64,000 nt of DNA, from NCBI RefSeq assembly GCF_032062135.1, contig NC_092859.1, forward strand, positions 87,920,781 to 87,984,780, in the 5' to 3' direction. The notes under the pieces were generated by a model, which had not been told where the DNA came from, did not search any database, and was given only the letters and a program-made list of their open reading frames with translations. The translations under genes were made by a program, and so were the position numbers. Source of the DNA: Pyxicephalus adspersus. Lineage: Eukaryota > Chordata > Amphibia > Anura > Pyxicephalidae. How positions within the stretch are numbered: the first letter of the stretch is position 1; every line of letters begins with the position of its first letter. Positions 49,189 to 60,451 of this stretch are shown one piece after another.

Positions 49189-50041
49189 CCACCCGACCGT
49201 TAAGCCCGACCTTGGTACGGGCTTCAAAAAGTTACAATTATCGATAAACCCGAAAAGTTTGTGTTTATCAATCACTTACCTGGTCCCGCTGCGGTCGTCC
49301 ATCGGTCGTGTTCCAGCGTCGTCCTCCAGCGTCACTAGTCCTCTCTGGGAAGAAGAAGCCGGCCGGCTTCTTCTTCTAAGCCGGTTGGCTTTTTCTCCCT
49401 CCGTGCGTGATGACGTCGGCGCGTGTGCGGGAAATTCAAACTGAAACTCATTCAAACACATTTTGTATTGGATTGAATACAAACTCCTGTATCCAATCCA
49501 ATACAAAATTATTAAAAATAAATACAAAGTATGTAATTGGTAAATTCAAACTCTAATTTTGTATTGGATTGGATACAGGAGTTTGTATTCAGTCCAATAC
49601 AAAATGAGAGTTTGAATTTTGTTCTCATTTTGTATTGGATNNNNNNNNNNNNNNNNNNNNNNNNNNNNNNNNNNNNNNNNNNNNNNNNNNNNNNNNNNNN
49701 NNNNNNNNNNNNNNNNNNNNNNNNNNNNNNNNNNNNNNNNNNNNNNNNNNNNNNNNNNNNNNNNNNNNNNNNNNNNNNNNNNNNNNNNNNNNNNNNNNNN
49801 NNNNNNNNNNNNNNNNNNNNNNNNNNNNNNNNNNNNNNNNNNNNNNNNNNNNNNNNNNNNNNNNNNNNNNNNNNNNNNNNNNNNNNNNCAAACATTTTTT
49901 ATATTCATGATATCTACTAGAACCCTTGTTCGGACATATTTCTGTAAGTTACAGGTCTACAATTTAAAAAAAAAAAATTCATGAAAAACAGTGTAACGCT
50001 TTTGGAACAGAAATCAAGACCTCAGTGTAACGCCCAGGTGG
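49189..50041. mobile_element. piggyBac-like element at TTAA, contains assembly gap
   Basis: TTAA flanks both ends (49185-49188 and 50042-50045). The termini, ccacccgaccgtta and the inverted partner taacgcccaggtgg, match in about 11 of 14 positions. Frog elements of this type are common, with termini like ccacctgggcgtta. The interior holds a 28-bp perfect palindrome (49349-49376) and a nest of inverted ttgtattggatt/aatccaatacaa repeats leading into 248 N. No transposase is readable. It lies between codons of copy 1, and copy 2 has the same TTAA unoccupied at 56646-56649. Confidence 0.75.
49641..49888. other. Assembly gap, 248 N
   Basis: Unresolved bases immediately after inverted and tandem ttgtattggat repeats. 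A sequence-structure collapse is a likely cause. All frames reported across it are meaningless. Confidence 1.
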
Positions 50042-51127
50042 TTAAACTGGGGGACCAGGATAAGTATTGGGCTCCCCATATGATATGCATTCATCACACA
50101 CACCATATTCATAATGATTGTTGTTTTTGTGCTGTGAATGTAAAGGGTTTCAATCGTTACAAGAAAAACAAGTGGGAGTACCCCGATTTGGAATCAGCAA
50201 GACGACCTGTGCCACATGTTGCTGATGTTCCCATACCAGTGGTCAATACACTCCCTGATATTCCTGTATCCGACATGGAGGATATACAGGGTTTGGAGTG
50301 TAATCCAGGAGTTAGCAGTGGAAGTGAATATGAAGGAAGTGTTTCATCAAATCAGCAGTTCTCCCAAGAAGAGCTCAATGATTTATTACGTGACCTAAGT
50401 CTGTAAAAACAAGCATCTGAACTTTTGGCATCCAGGCTAAAAGAAAAGAACTGTCTGAGACCAGAAGTTAAAATAATAGTTTATAGGACAAGAGAGGTGA
50501 CACTCCTACCATATTTCAGTGAAAATGGAGACATTGTGTACTGTTGTAACATCCCTGGACTACTAGCCCATATGGAAGTACCAGAATACCGAGCAGAAGA
50601 CTGGCGGCTCATGGACAGTTCCACTCGAAGTTTGAAATCTGTTTTACTGCATAATGACAACTGCTATGCATCAATTCCAATTGGTCTCTCAACAAAACAT
50701 AAAGAAGAACATGAAAATATCAAAATGGTCTTAAAAAATCTTTGCTATTATGAACACCATTAGTTCATATGTGTTGATTTAAAAATGGTGAACTTCCTAC
50801 TTGGATAGCAAAGTAGATACACAAAGTACCCATGTTTCATCTGCTTGTGGGATAGTAGAGCAAAGCAGGATCACTGGAAAAAAGTGACATGGCCTCCAAG
50901 GGAAAACATGAAAAAAGGTGCAGCGAACATCATTAGAAGCCAATGGTTGACAAAGAAAAAATCATTCTCCCTCCACTACACATAAAGTTGGGATTAAAGA
51001 AACAATTTGTTAGAGCTCTGAACAAGGACGGTGACTGCTTCAAATACATTTGTACATTCTTCTCTGGAATGAGTACTGAAAAATAAAAAACAGGAATCTT
51101 TGATGGACCTCAGATTCAAAAACTGAT

Positions 51128-51766
51128 TGTAAGGCCCAGGTCAGTACCAGTATTTCCCAGACACCGTTCCCCAAATCTATCGTCGCAGTCTTCGCCTATA
51201 GCAGCCCCCGCTCAGCCTCAGGAGACTGGTTGCCTCTCTCAGCACTCAGGTTGCCCCCAGGACTTGGTGCGCAAGGGATGGTGTCTGGAGATAGGCCAGC
51301 AGCTGACTATGAGCCCACAAATACACAGTACAGAAATTACCAGGGAATCCAGAAACAAGTCAATTCAAAACACAGGAGATCAGTCCACCAATCGAGGTAC
51401 AATGGAAAAGGCGCAAGCATAGTCAGGGTCACAGGTAAAGGTCGGTCTAGGCAGAGTTCAAACGGAAAGTCAGGAACAGGCAAATATCATTAACAGAGAA
51501 CACTCAAAATTACTCCCGTACAGGTAAGCCCAGCAAACTCTGTAACAGGTACAGATGACTGGAAGCAGACAGGCTATAAAACCCCAGCAGCCAATTACAG
51601 CATGGGATTAACAGGAACCACTCTGCTAATTAGATGCACACAGCTCCAATTCCATTAAGCTGTGCAGCCTCTGTACAGAGGATGCCGAGGGGAAAACCCC
51701 AGGTACAGGGAAACAGGGATGCTGCAACCCTCAGGGCACTAATCCTGAAACCCCTGTGTTACTGCA
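51128..51766 (-). mobile_element. LTR-like insertion in copy 1
   Basis: On the minus strand the segment begins tgcagtaacacagggg and ends gggccttaca. Its 3' part matches the LTR piece at 20880-21192, and a minus-strand cagcctgtctgc/ttttatagcc region resembles an LTR promoter zone. No 5-bp duplication is visible: the flanks are ctgat and agggc. About 200 nt of the host gene is missing at this site relative to copy 2, which would explain the lost duplication. The plus frame at 51230-51493 is an artefact. Confidence 0.6.
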
Positions 51767-51945
51767 AGGGCATTTCCAGAAAACGACGATTTCAGTGAGG
51801 AAAAAGGGGAGAGGTTCCATCAAAATATAAAGATGATGGAAGAAAGGTATCAGGGCAGATGGGATAGACACATGATGGCAGACTACTACTGCAGCCTTCA
51901 ACATGATTGTCCTGATCATCAGCATAAAAGGAAATCATACAGAGT

Positions 51946-54039
51946 TTTTCAATTACTTCTTTGTGAGTAGTTTTGTAAATATACTGAACATAGAATATAT
52001 TGACATATTTCAAGAAAATGTTTGTTGACCAGTGATTAATTAATGGATGCAAAATCTTTAACAAAGACATTACAATTCTGGCCATTTTTCAATAAGCATT
52101 GTAGGTACGTAAGTAAACAGAAATAACATATTTCGTGCAACATATTCAAATTGATAAATCCCATAGGTAAAAGTGGAAGTCAGTAGTAATTTTGAAAGAC
52201 CCAGGACACAGCTTTTGTCGTAATTGTAACTTTTCAAAGGGCTTAGAAGGCCTAGGCAACTTCTGACTAACAAGTGTAGGGTATATAGCTATTTTAATGC
52301 ATCGCAAGGTTTTTTTTGAGCAACTCATGGGTATATGTATATTTTTATAAGTTACACTTTAAGAAAATTAAAAAAAATGTTTACATTATTATTTCACTTG
52401 TACTATAATGTTTATTGTACTGTGTTATCAATGCCTTGGAAGTAGAAAACTAAGGATATCTTAAATCAAAAGTGCGTGCGAATTATAAACAATATCCACT
52501 GCATTATGATATGTTGGTGTTCGTCATTTATAACAACATATAATCCTATCCCAATCCAAATTTGTCCAGAGACATATTTTAAACAAAAAAAATGTCATTC
52601 CCTTCTAGCATATAGCAGAGAACATGCTTAAAGTCTAGTTATAAAAAGAAAAAAGCATACTTTTATTGTGCTGTCAGTGTGAAATATATTGTCAAATTCC
52701 ATTCTGTAAGTGTCTTATGCTTCATTCATCACAACTTGCATTACAACTTTCATTCCACATTTCCCAAAAGGGTGATATCTAGAGAACTAATATCAGGTAA
52801 ATTTGCAAAGTTAGCTCATGCTGTCAGTAAGGGGAAACATAACAAAACATAAAAAGGAAAATACGGTGTGATCCCAATTCTTTTATAAAAGGCTTTAAAA
52901 TAAGTTTGGTCTAGTTTTAAGTTTTCTTCTTGACTTTGTGAAGCAGTTTACTAGTAAAAGTTTAGTAAGTAATATTTGTTGCTATGTTTATGATCTTCAT
53001 GACAAGCTCATGCTTTCCCCCTCCAATCTATGAAATGGAGGTCCATGAGCAAGTGAGATTAAAGAGATCACAGTATGTTGTCTGAAAGACAACAACACTT
53101 CAGAAAATGTAATATTTTCTTACTGGATGTGTGATATCAAATGTTGTGGTAGATCTTAATCAATTTATTTTTCCCTCTACAACTCAATAAATGTGGTATA
53201 CCCAACAAATACCATACACCTAATGGTCCTCTAGACTTTAGATTAGCAGTGGAAAACCCACATTTAGAAAGACTCCTTTATTATTTTACTATACCTCCAA
53301 TGGATTTCAAAAATATTCACAATTATGTAAATCTCAACATCAATGTTCCCAAATTGCCCACAGTACAAATTATATGTACATGTCAAATTTACTTAAATTT
53401 GGATTTAAATGGCTCTGGGCAACTAAAAATGATCCAGTACATTTGAATACAAGATGAATGTCTATTATCATTAGAGAAAATGTATACAGAAGAACACAGA
53501 ACAAAACATTGAAAGGCATAGAAAAAGGATAAATACAGTGCTACAATGTCTTCTATGCGCAGGTCCTGTTAGATGGTGTAGTGGAAGCAACGGCACGATT
53601 CACTACACACTTCAACATCCTGAAGTATGTTCAGTGATATTGCAAAAACAACATTTTCATGAATACATTCTTGACAACATTTGGCTAACTGAGAAAACTG
53701 TTTGAGCGATATTATTCACTTTGCCCTGTATTTAAGTTTAACCTTACTCCCACTTAACACAATTACAATGGTAATGATTATGTTTTCTGTATGGAAGACA
53801 GAAAAAAATTTGCATCTGAATATACATAAAATGGTTTGGATTTTTATTTTTTGAAGGAGACACAGTACAAGAATTAATGCCCCTGATAGGAGCCCAAACA
53901 CTACTACACACAACTCCATTTAGAACTATTTCTAAAATGAACACAATTTTATAATTATGTTTGTCTGCTTAAAAGTATAAACATGAATGTAGCAAGCATA
54001 AAATAAAAAGCAGCCAATTTTCTATTTTTGCAAAAGTAA
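51946..54039. other. Intergenic, no gene seen
   Basis: AT-rich. Frames at 51731-52328 overlap the tail of copy 1 or are chance. No further recognisable repeat. Confidence 0.4.
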
Positions 54040-55255
54040 AGTAAAGTACACCCAATGATTAAATAGCTTGTAGTATTTCCTTTAGCAGCAGTACCTTGAA
54101 GTCATTGTTTTCTGCATGAGTTTGTCAGTCTCTCACATTTTTGTGGAGAAATTTTGTTCGCTTCTTTACAGCATTTCTTCAGTTCATTGAGGTTTGCAAG
54201 TATTTGTTTATGCACAGTTTTCTTAGGCCTTCAATTAGGTTGATGTCTAAACTTTCACTGGGCCACTGCAACACCTTGATTGTTTAGTTTTTTTTTAGTT
54301 CTACAACAGCCATTCTGTTGTAGATTTATTTGTGTGTTTTGGATTGTTGTCCTGTTGCATGACCCAGTTTCGGTCAAAATTTAGCTGTCACACAGATGGC
54401 CTCACATTTTACTTCACAATACTATGATATAAAGATGATTCATGGTTTGCCTGATTTATTAAAGCTAAGACTGAAGAGGATACACCTGTGAAACTGGGTG
54501 ATCCAGATCCAAACCTGAAACTGATTTGGTCCAGTATTGAAAATATTTGCTAACAAAAAGCAAATGACTTTTAAAAAATCCAGGTTTACCAATGAAACCG
54601 TATCTTCTCCAGTCTTGAATAGCTTTATTAAAGATAAAAAATAGGTGCTCAGGTACTGGGGCTGCAAAACAAGCCCAAATCACCAATCTCCCACACACTG
54701 TGCAGGGCACTTGTGCTGAGGTATTTGATGCTGTGTTTAGTTTTCCCTTAATGTGGCACTGTGCATTATGGCCAAACATCTCCACTTTATTTCCCTCTGC
54801 TTTAAGGCATTGTTCCAGAAGTCCTGTGGTTTGTTTAGATCAACTTTGTAAAACAGAGCTGTGCTGCTGTGTTCTTTCTCTTGGCAACTCTTCTAAACAA
54901 GCCATGCTCATTCAGTCTTTTTCTAATTGTACTATGAACTTTTAACATGCTAACAGAGGTCTGTAGAGTCTGTAACTCCCGTTTTTTTTTTTTTTTTTAC
55001 AATTGCAACAAGCATTGCACAATGTGATCTTGGGGTTATTTTACTGGAATGTCTACTCCAGGGAATATTGGCAACTGTCTTGAATAATTACCAAGTGTGA
55101 ATAATCTTTGTCACTGTAAAATGATGAGCTTCCAATTGTTTACCAATGACCTTATAACATTTCCCAGACTGATGGTAAGCAACAATTGCTTCTTTAAGAT
55201 CATTGCTGATGTTTTTCTCCTTGACATTGTATTACCACACACCTGACTGTTGTGA
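54040..55255 (-). mobile_element. Tc1-type DNA transposon, broken transposase
   Basis: The minus strand carries a degraded Tc1/mariner transposase. The start codon region is near 55227 (plus-strand cattgtatt). Downstream pieces on the minus strand include EMFGHNAQC and VIWACFAAP (54785-54660), MQQDNNPKHTNKSTTEWL with a catalytic aspartate (54360-54304), and WPSESLDINLIE (about 54270-54235), matching the segment just before the last catalytic acidic residue. Stops and frameshifts are frequent, and the copy is interrupted by the foldback MITE at 54448-54640. Ends are approximate: no inverted termini or TA duplication were confirmed. Inactive. Confidence 0.85.
54448..54640. mobile_element. Foldback MITE, copy D, nested in Tc1
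   Basis: Begins gcctgatttattaaagctaa and includes aaactgggtgatcca and gctaacaaaaagcaaatgac, ending cttgaatagctttattaaag. The Tc1 sequence resumes at about 54642 with aggtgctcaggtactggggc. The element is shorter than copy A because of small deletions. Confidence 0.8.
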
Positions 55256-55599
55256 GAGAATTAGTTTGGCTGAAAAATCTGATTCTTGTAATCATTTCCA
55301 AAAAAATTGCGCTTTTTTTTAAGAAGCCAAAAACACTTATGAAACTCTGTTTTTCAACCGATAGAATGTTACCAGGTGCCATTGCAAAGCATACTGAGCA
55401 TGGACAGCTACTATTAGAAACCAACAGGAATTCATCACGTCCCCCTCTATAAGTCACAAACTGAAATTATTTCACATTTTGATCCTTGCTCCTTATTGTG
55501 GGTAAGCAGGTATAGTGTTTTAGATGAGAAGAGCTTTGTAGTTATGTAAGAACCAATATAACTAGATGAAAACATTTTACTTTGAAATTTCAGTCTCTT

Positions 55600-55850
55600 T
55601 AAGGCATACATAGTTACATAGTTAGGTTGAAAAAATGTCCTTTTTTGAGAACTGGTGCCCAAAACTGGACAGCATATTCCAGATGTGGTCTGACCAATGC
55701 TTTGTACAGGGGCCGGATTATGTCTCCATCTCTGCAGTCTATTCCTCTTTTAATACAAGAAAGTACTTTGCTAACTTTAGATATTTCAGCTTGGCATTGT
55801 ATGCTAATACTAAGTCTGTGATCTACATTTTCATAAAAAAATTTCAATAA
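55600..55850 (-). mobile_element. Non-LTR retrotransposon fragment, reverse transcriptase C-terminal region
   Basis: The minus frame at 55847-55617 includes SKVLSCIKRGID, then PLYKALVRPHLEYAVQFWAP, a segment conserved near the end of the reverse transcriptase of CR1/jockey-type LINEs. The plus-strand word catagttacatagttaggtt just before it is common in amphibian repeats. Only a short piece remains. Clade is uncertain. Confidence 0.6.
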
Positions 55851-56513
55851 ACCGATTAAACTAAAATTGTAAAAAACAATGTGTATTTACAATTTATGTT
55901 TTTTTCATAAATTATATACCCTGTAGCTACCTAAGATGTTGTAGCTTTATGTATTGAAAACGAAATCGCATTTTATTCATTTTCAGTGAACACTAGGTCA
56001 AGGTGTTCCTGTAACATTCTAAAAAAAAAAAATAATACTAATTAATGTTATGGATTATTAGGACAGGCAGATGACTACCCATATGTCTCTTGCTACAATC
56101 TGACCTAATGAAAGCCCTGCTGGAAGTGCATTCAGCAGTGTACTACATCAGACTTGCATGTAAGGGTGCTTAAAACTAATACCTGCATAAAGGATTTATT
56201 TATAAGCAAACAGTAGCAGTAGTAGTAGCATATGTAAACAAAGCAACAAAGATAACACTGGGGAACAATTTTGAACAAATTTTTTGTTGAATTCAGTTTT
56301 TAGGCTTATTTACACTAAAGTAGGTATGCTGATTCTGAAAGTGCAGTTAGTTTTCTTCTATCATGTCAGGTTTTTTTCTCTACCCCTTATATTAATGCGA
56401 TTACTGTAGCGTGGATTTGTATAGGCTATTTATTTACACGCAAGTGCGCTGCTCTACGTAGTGAATAAGCAAAAATTTTTTTTATACTTACACACGTATT
56501 TCCTTTCTTTCAG
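55851..56513. other. Upstream of copy 2; possible intron end
   Basis: AT-rich and non-coding. It ends with tttcctttctttcag at 56499-56513, a polypyrimidine tract plus AG that resembles a splice acceptor just before the copy 2 coding start. Confidence 0.4.
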
Positions 56514-58181
56514 ATTATGTCTTGCTCTGTTGTTTCTCGTCGTAAGTGCCTAAACAACCCTGATTTTGTGGCAGTTTCACCATTCCCAGTCAAAGGGCGA
56601 ACATCAGCACATTTGTAGAGCAAGCCTATTTGGCATATTTCAAAGTTAAACTTGGTGATCAAGATAAGTCTTGGGCCCCTCATAAGTTGTGCAGTGTGTC
56701 GAGGGTTTACGGATGTGGACAAAGGGAACACATGATAAGATGCCGTTTGGTATATCTATGGTTTTGCGAGAGCCAGGAGATCATTTCAGTGACTGTTACT
56801 TTTGTATAGTGAAAACTTCAGGTTATAACAAGAAAAATAAATGTAACATAGAGTATCCTACTCAACTATCTGCTATACGCCCAGTGCCCATTCAGATGAA
56901 ATCCCAGTGCCGGTTTTCGTTACACTACCCTCTCTTGAAGAACATAATTATGGTGATGAACTAGGTGACAACAATGGTGAAGAGTTTAAAACTGAAGAGG
57001 ACTCTGTTCGTAAGGGATTTGATCAGCTTGAGTTGAGTGATTTGGCACGTGATTTGGGACTAACGAAGAAGGCTTCAGAACTCCTAGCATCAAGACTGAG
57101 TGAGAAGAACTTACTTGAAAAAGGAACAAAAGTATCGTATTTTAAAACCAGAGAAATTGCATTTCTTCAGTACTTTAGAACTGACAGTGGATTTGTGTAT
57201 TGCCATAACATACCTGGTTTATTGGAGGAATTGGGAATTCCAATCTCCAACTTAACTGAATGGCGGCTATTCATCGATAGCTCAAAGCAGAGCCTAAAGT
57301 GTGTCCTCCTTCACAATGACAATATAGTTGAGTCAGTCCCAACTGGCCATTCAGTTTCTCTTTGTGAAAAATATGCAGACATGAAGAGAGTCATTGAGTT
57401 GTTGCAATATCACCAACACAATTGGGTCATCTGTTTTGACCTTAAAATGGTAGGCTTCCTTCTTGGTCAGCAATGTGTATACACCAAGTATCCCTGTTAT
57501 CTGTGCATGTGGGACAGCAGAGCTCTTGAGAGGCATTGGATGGAAAGGAATTGGCCTCCAAGATCTGCCAAAATCAAGTGATCCAAACATTCTACATGAC
57601 CCACTTGTTGATAGACGAATATTATATTCCTGCCTCTGCACATGAAACTGGGTCTAATGAAGCAGTTTGTTAAAGCTTTGCCAACTGAAGGAGAATGTTT
57701 CAAGTACCTAATTTTGGCATTTCCTAGCCTGTAATTTGAAAAAATAAAGGCCGGTGTGTTTGATGGTCCACAGATTCGGCAGCTCATAAAAAATGAACAT
57801 TTCATCAGGGCAATTTCAGAAGTTGAAAAGAATGCTTGGGTATCATTCAAAGCCATTGTCAAGGACTTTTCTGGGAAGACACAAGCAAATAATTACACAG
57901 AAATTGTCCAGAAGCTCTTGGAGAGCTTCAAAATGCTTGGCTGCAATATGAGCATCAAGGTGCATTTTCTGCATAGCCATCTTTCTAACTTCCCGGAAAA
58001 CCCAGATGCAGTCAGTGATGAGCAAGGTAAACAATTCCACCAAGATTTGAAGGTCATGGAAGGACGGTATCAGGGTACATGGGATGTACATATGATGGGT
58101 AACTATTGTTGGGGTATCCGGCGGGATTGTCCTAACACTGATCACTCCAGGAAAAGCTATAAGCGTAAATTTTTACCTTAA
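56514..58181 (+). pseudogene. Copy 2 of an uncharacterised multi-copy gene family, broken
   Basis: This is the better copy. After the acceptor-like cag, an ATG at 56517 opens MSCSVVSRRKCLNNPDF. Frameshifts near 56570, 56720 and 56905 break the N-terminal part, in which FVEQAYLAYFKVKLGDQDK and DCYFCIVKTSGYN are readable. The frame then stays open from about 56907 to 57581 (224 codons), with ASELLASRLSEKNLL, NIPGLLEELG, LKCVLLHNDN, VICFDLKMVGFLLGQQ and KYPCYLCMWDSRAL. After a shift near 57575 and a stop at 57731, it continues to HSHLSNFPENP, EQGKQFHQDLKVMEGRYQG, NYCWGIRRDCP and the stop near 58180. Cysteine pairs (CYFC, CYLC) suggest zinc binding. Function is unknown; no transposase, integrase or polymerase motif is obvious. 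Not translatable as it stands. Confidence 0.75.
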
Positions 58182-60253
58182 CCGCTTACCCGGTTCAAAT
58201 CTTTTACTGTAAAAAAAGGTCATAGAGTAACAATAAATCATTTGTAGCAACAAAAAAATTAAATAAACAGTACATTCAAGTTAAAATTTCATTATTTTTT
58301 CATTGTATATAAAATTTGTATGTTTTTTGACAAAAATGGAGGGTACCCTGTATCGTAAAAACTGTATGTAATAGCAAAAACTGGGGGCATTTCTAGATTC
58401 ACCACCCAAAAGTTAGTCAAACAGTGGCATATGAATTTTCTGTTTTCTGAAAAATTCTGAAATCAAATGGCTTTCTGTTTAGAACAAAAAACTGAATGAT
58501 CCTTAAAGCCACTGCCATGGGTAAACATAGTATAAAAAACTACTTGTAAATAGAAAATTTAGAATACTATTAGAAGAATAATATTAAAATTAGGCACCAG
58601 TTTAAAAACTTAAATAAATGGCCCAATGCCATTATAGTTTAATGATCATAATAGTTCCATTTTAACATATAAATCTGTTGGAAACAATAAAAATGAAAAT
58701 AATGTATTCATAAATGCACTTCATGTCGTCTAACTTTTTTTTACATTCCATGGAATCATTTGACATTCCTACATTTTATTCTTAAGCCATCAATTGGAAA
58801 GGTTCAAGTTTTCATTTTTCTATACAGTCTCTTCCAGCTCATTAAACATGCTTCTGCTCTATCACAAATACAAGGCAATGGTTGTACAGTGACATTTTTT
58901 TTCTTAAATTCCCCATTCATTTGCTAATTATGGTGCCAGAAACCTTCAATCTATTTGAAATTACATCTCTGTGACAACTGTTTTGCTTCAGAATAAAAAC
59001 GAAGTTTTCCTCACAATAAGGTATTACTTAGTTTCTGTAAAAGACTTTTAAGTACAGAATAGGTGCTATGCTTTCCTTTATAAAGTGACAAGCACACAGG
59101 TGCACACAGGTTACATCTCCCTGGAAATTTGTGTGTTCAACCTACATTTTTTTTTTCCACGGGGTGCCTTTTCTTTCTAGAAAATGAACAAAGCCTTGGC
59201 AAGTGGATAACCAAATATAGAAGGCTAACAGCAGCAAACTGAACAACAGTGCTAAGAAATGCCTAAATTAATACTGCAAAGAGCAGCTGTGCCCAGACAA
59301 GTGCCATTCAAATATTTACAGATTCCTACCATACCTGAACTTTCTAGCTGATTGTACTGTAAAGTAATTCACTAGTAAAGATGCTCCAACACCATTCTCT
59401 AAATTCAGGATTTAGTTATTTTTCCAGCAGCCTTGAGACAGCTGCTGAAAGAACATCAATGAATGTTTTATAGTAATCCTTCCTGTTTATAAGACTAAAA
59501 CAATGTTAAAAAATGTTTATTCACCCTTTTGCAATATTGGAATAAATGCCACTCTCATCCTTTCAGAAATAAAGATCAACCCACCAAATCCTATGCATAT
59601 GTGCGGTATATTTATGAAAGTTCCTAGGGCCGATACTACTACTAACACGATTGTGCCAAAAGGAAATCGTTGTTCATATCATATTGCTTCTGATAATGAG
59701 TACAGAATATTGCAAGCACACTGCATGGATTGGATTGTATGTAATTTTCAAGGTTAATTAAAAAACTGTACGTGTAAGTATAATTTTAACACCAAACCTT
59801 TACAGTGATATTCTTTTGGACTACAGCTTTTATTTCATAAATCATATTCTTGAATACAGTTCCATGTAAGGAATGGATTGAGGGAGAAAATATTGTTTGA
59901 TAAACAATTAACATTGATTTGATGAGGTCAAATACCTTAAAATAGGTAATAATTTGAAAGCTTTGTATTTATAAAAACAAAAAAAAGGAAAAAAAAAGGT
60001 TGGCTCTGGTGCAGTAAGATCTGTTAGCAAAAATTAAAAACAAGGCATACAGCATATGAACTGAATAAGGAATCAAACAAAATTATAATTATTATCTTTA
60101 AAATGTTCATAGTAGTAATTATGTAACATGTAACATAGTAACATGATCATTGGGATCATGTGATCTGCAGCCAAGTAAAATGAGTCCTAAATGCTTTCCC
60201 CAGTCTATTGACAACCAAATGCTCTGTGCTAAGCAAGGCTAGTAGTGAAATAA
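58182..60253. other. Intergenic, no gene seen
   Basis: AT-rich. The frame at 59503-59757 has no recognised motif. No inverted end for copy 2 was found in the first few hundred bases. Confidence 0.4.
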
Positions 60254-60451
60254 TAGGCCTGAATTATTAAAGCTCTCCAAGGCTGGAAAAGATACACTTT
60301 TATCAGTGAACCGGGGTGATCCAGCAAAGCGGGAATAGATCAAATAGCGAATACCTTTTAAGAAATCAATTCTAGGTTTGCTGAATAACCCCGGTTCATT
60401 GATGAAAGTGTATCTTCTCCAGCCTTGGAGAACTTTAATAAATCATGCCCA
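60254..60451. mobile_element. Foldback MITE, copy E
   Basis: Begins aggcctgaattattaaagct, includes agatacacttttatcagtga, and ends taataaatcatgccca. The two halves are inverted, as in copy A, with the central part shortened. Confidence 0.85.

Larger units (their letters stand above)
49079..51945 (+). pseudogene. Copy 1 of an uncharacterised multi-copy gene family, broken
   Basis: Read in pieces, this encodes the same protein as copy 2 (56514-58181). Block 1, 49079-49184: DPNVFCYIFGEYSLQ, then NITEFVKQAYLAYFG. Block 2, from about 50046: LGDQDKYWAPH, CCFCAVNVKGFNRY and PDLESARRPVPH, to a stop at 50404-50406. Block 3: ASELLASRLKEKN, NIPGLLAHM, SLKSVLLHNDN, stop at 50761; then VDLKMVNFLLG and YTKYPCFICLWDSRA with another stop. 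Block 4, after the LTR-like insertion: FPENDDF, GERFHQNIKMMEERYQG and HMMADYY, to about 51945. Insertions at 49189-50041 and 51128-51766, plus a loss of roughly 200 nt, interrupt it. Paired cysteines suggest zinc-binding sites. I know this family only as a repeated, uncharacterised animal protein; a transposon origin is plausible, not shown. Confidence 0.75.

Noticed and set aside
49512..49984. Several frames running across the N stretch
   Set aside because: They consist mostly of unresolved bases and have no evidential value.
56514..58181. Calling copy 2 a functional transposase or a named domesticated gene
   Set aside because: I see no catalytic triad, terminal repeats or target duplication, and the frame is broken; the family's class cannot be named from this sequence alone.
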